From CAZKNF01 sp964554105 (lineage in GTDB: Bacteria; Bacteroidota; Rhodothermia; Rhodothermales; VXPQ01): a stretch of DNA of 7,098 nt. Position 1 is the first letter of the stretch. The number at the start of each line of letters is the position of its first letter. The stretch is from NCBI GenBank assembly GCA_964554105.1, contig CAZKNF010000113.1, positions 1 to 7,098 of the forward strand, given 5' to 3'. The position numbers were made by a program, and so were the translations under genes. Below are positions 4,986 through 7,098 of this stretch, piece by piece. The notes beneath the pieces are model-generated. The model saw nothing but the letters and a program-made list of their open reading frames with translations. It had not been told where the DNA came from and did no database searches.

Positions 4986-7098
4986 ATGGATCGAGGTTCA
5001 GGCGACCGTTTCAACTCCTTTATGGCGGACGAAAAGCAAAAAGGCCAGACGCCGTTGATGCGGCAGTACTACAAGATCAAGTCGCGTCATCCGCAGGCGA
5101 TTTTGCTCTTTCGGATGGGCGACTTCTATGAGACGTTCGACGACGACGCGCGCACGGTCAGCCGCCTCCTCGGCATCACCCTGACCCGCCGCGCCAACGG
5201 GAAGGCGCACGACGTCCCTCTGGCGGGATTTCCGCATCATGCGCTCGACAATTATCTGCCGCGCCTGGTGGAGTCCGGCCTCCGCGTCGCGGTCTGCGAG
5301 CAGCTAGAGGATCCGCAGCAGGCGAAGAGCGTCGTGAGGCGCGACGTGGTCGAAGTGGTGACGCCCGGCGTCTCGTTTCACGATCATCTCCTGAATCCGA
5401 AACAAGCGAACTATCTCGGATCGATTCGATGGAGCGCCGACGGCCAACGCGTTGGATTCGCATTCATCGATGCGTCGACGGGTGAATTCCAGACGGCAGA
5501 GATCGACGCCGCGCAGCTGCCGGAACTCATCCAGAGCGTCATGCCGGCCGAGGTGATCGTCGACAAGAAGCAGAAGGATCGCCTGAATGCCCTCCGCGGA
5601 CCATCGTTTCTCGTCACGACGCTCGACGATTGGGTCTTCGGCCGTGATTTCGCCTACGAGACGCTCCTGCGCCATTTCAAGACCCACTCGCTGAAGGGCT
5701 TCGGGATCGAGGAGATGCCGCTCGGCGTGATCGCCGCCGGATCGGCTCTTCACTACCTCGGAGAGACGCAGAAGGGACGCGTGCCGCACCTGCGGCGCGT
5801 CGCCCGATATGCCGGCGAGGATTACATGGTGCTCGATCCGCAAACAAAGCGCAATCTCGAGCTCGTCACCTCGCTCCGCAGCGACGAAGGGGAGGGGACG
5901 CTCGTCGGCATCCTCGACAGGACCCGCACAGCCATGGGTGCGCGGCTGCTGCGACGCATCCTGCTGCGGCCCCTGCGGTCCGTCGATGCGATCACGAGTC
6001 GGCTCGATGCGCTCGAAGCGTTGTTCCGCTCACGTACGCTGCGCGAAAAACTCTGCGACGAGCTGGAGGAGATAGGCGATCTCGAACGTCTTGCCGCCCG
6101 CGCCTGCACTGGCCGCGCCACGCCTCGGGATCTCCATGCCGTGAAGCTGACGCTCGATCACATCCCGGCCGTCAAGTCGCTCCTGGAAGACGAAACGTGC
6201 GAGCCGCTCCAAGGCATCGGTCGGCGGCTGGCACCGTGCGAGGGACTGCTCGAGCAGATCGGCCGCGCACTCGTCGACGAGCCGCCCGCGAACGTCGGCG
6301 ACGGCGGACTCATCCGCGACGGATACAGCGACGAGCTCGACGAACTCCGCAGCATCGCCCGCTCCGGCAAGGATTGGCTCGCCGCGATGCAGACGAAGGA
6401 GGCCGAGCGCACCGGCATCACGTCGTTAAAGGTCGGCTTTAACAAGGTGTTCGGATATTATCTCGAGGTGACCAATACCCACCGCGACAAAGTCCCCGAT
6501 GATTACATCCGGAAGCAGACGCTCGTGAACGCCGAGCGGTACATTACGCCGGAGTTGAAGGAATACGAGGAGAAGATCCTCACGGCCGAGGAGCGGATCG
6601 CGAGTCTCGAGGCCGAGCTCTTTACCGATCTCCGTGGCATCGTCGCAGAGGAAACCGAAGTGCTTCAAGAGAACGCCGCGCTGCTCGCCGAGGCCGATAC
6701 CTACGCGGCCCTGGCCGATGTGGCGACCCGGTACGGCTACGCCCGGCCTGACGTGCATTCCGGCCGCACGCTCGAGATCGAAGACGGGCGCCATCCGGTC
6801 GTCGAACAATCGCTGCCGCCCGGCGAGCCGTTCATCCCGAACTCCATCTACCTCGATCCGGAGAGTGAGCAGATCTGCATTATTACCGGTCCAAATATGG
6901 CGGGCAAAAGCGTCGTTCTCCGGCAGACGGGCCTGATCGTTCTGCTGGCGCAGATCGGATCGTTCGTTCCTGCGCGGACCGCCCGCGTCGGCGTGGTCGA
7001 TCGGATTTTCACCCGCGTCGGGGCATCCGACAATCTTGCGGCAGGTGAAAGCACGTTCCTCGTGGAGATGAACGAGGCGGCAAACATCCTGAACAATG
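4986..7098 (+). CDS. mutS: DNA mismatch repair protein MutS, 3'-truncated
   Basis: MutS binds mismatched or looped DNA as a dimer and uses ATP to recruit MutL. The frame stays open from the ATG at 4986 to the window end, giving 704 codons; full-length MutS is about 860-880, so about 80% is present. The mismatch-reading Phe-x-Glu is at residues 47-49 in MGDFYETFDDDA. A connector domain follows (about 145-270), then lever helices and clamp, including SLKVGFNKVFGYYLEVT starting at residue 480. The ATPase domain has GRHPVVE near 601-607 and Walker A GPNMAGKS at 635-642 (Lys641, Ser642), and ends at STFLVEMNEAANILNN. Walker B, the signature region and the C-terminal dimerisation helices lie outside. 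Three in-frame ATGs are possible: 4938, 4986 and 5022. The last puts Phe at residue 35, matching E. coli Phe36, and gives a typical MADEKQKGQTPLM beginning. None has a clear Shine-Dalgarno motif. No internal stop or frameshift was seen. Confidence 0.97.
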   Translation, partial: MDRGSGDRFNSFMADEKQKGQTPLMRQYYKIKSRHPQAILLFRMGDFYETFDDDARTVSRLLGITLTRRANGKAHDVPLAGFPHHALDNYLPRLVESGLRVAVCEQLEDPQQAKSVVRRDVVEVVTPGVSFHDHLLNPKQANYLGSIRWSADGQRVGFAFIDASTGEFQTAEIDAAQLPELIQSVMPAEVIVDKKQKDRLNALRGPSFLVTTLDDWVFGRDFAYETLLRHFKTHSLKGFGIEEMPLGVIAAGSALHYLGETQKGRVPHLRRVARYAGEDYMVLDPQTKRNLELVTSLRSDEGEGTLVGILDRTRTAMGARLLRRILLRPLRSVDAITSRLDALEALFRSRTLREKLCDELEEIGDLERLAARACTGRATPRDLHAVKLTLDHIPAVKSLLEDETCEPLQGIGRRLAPCEGLLEQIGRALVDEPPANVGDGGLIRDGYSDELDELRSIARSGKDWLAAMQTKEAERTGITSLKVGFNKVFGYYLEVTNTHRDKVPDDYIRKQTLVNAERYITPELKEYEEKILTAEERIASLEAELFTDLRGIVAEETEVLQENAALLAEADTYAALADVATRYGYARPDVHSGRTLEIEDGRHPVVEQSLPPGEPFIPNSIYLDPESEQICIITGPNMAGKSVVLRQTGLIVLLAQIGSFVPARTARVGVVDRIFTRVGASDNLAAGESTFLVEMNEAANILNN

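Noticed and set aside
5304..6809. Long minus-strand frames opposite mutS (5304-5843 and 6426-6809)
   Set aside because: Mirror frames of conserved MutS coding sequence; no independent start signals or motifs.
1..7098. CRISPR array, tRNA/rRNA gene, insertion sequence, phage or defence system
   Set aside because: No regularly spaced repeats, no tRNA-like cloverleaf, no transposase or terminal inverted repeats, and all long frames are explained by the five genes described.

Overview
The window holds five protein-coding genes on strictly alternating strands, with almost no non-coding DNA. Two genes are cut by the window edges. No RNA gene, insertion sequence, CRISPR array, prophage or plasmid feature was found. 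Base composition is GC-rich (roughly 60% by eye). The S46 exopeptidase, the iPGM-like metalloenzyme with an SxxGQ motif, the GPNMAGKS form of MutS and the scarcity of Shine-Dalgarno motifs suggest a high-GC Bacteroidota-related bacterium, possibly Rhodothermota/Balneolota. That placement is inference; no taxonomic marker gene is present.

Layout: (1) 1-1998 (+), an S46-family dipeptidyl-peptidase lacking its first ~43 residues, so the signal peptide is outside the window. Its His/Asp/Ser triad is complete. (2) 1995-2927 (-), a compact alkaline-phosphatase-superfamily metalloenzyme with iPGM-type metal ligands. Its stop overlaps the peptidase stop in a shared TTAA. (3) 2978-4180 (+), a patatin-like phospholipase with oxyanion-hole, nucleophile and catalytic Asp motifs, starting at GTG. 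(4) 4209-4769 (-), a small two-helix membrane protein with a likely cytoplasmic PH/YcxB-like domain. (5) 4986-7098 (+), mutS, about 80% present and cut in the ATPase domain before Walker B.

The genes do not form an operon. Each lies opposite to its neighbours, so they are probably transcribed separately: convergent ends are nearly touching (4-bp overlap; 28-bp gap) and divergent starts are separated by 50 and 216 bp. Peptide uptake, phosphoryl-transfer or hydrolysis, lipid hydrolysis and mismatch repair do not form an evident pathway. The window reads as ordinary housekeeping/chromosomal sequence. I found no convincing new system. The most interesting points are pocket substitutions in the S46 enzyme, the compact metalloenzyme of unknown substrate, the unclear mutS start, and a high density of GATC sites.
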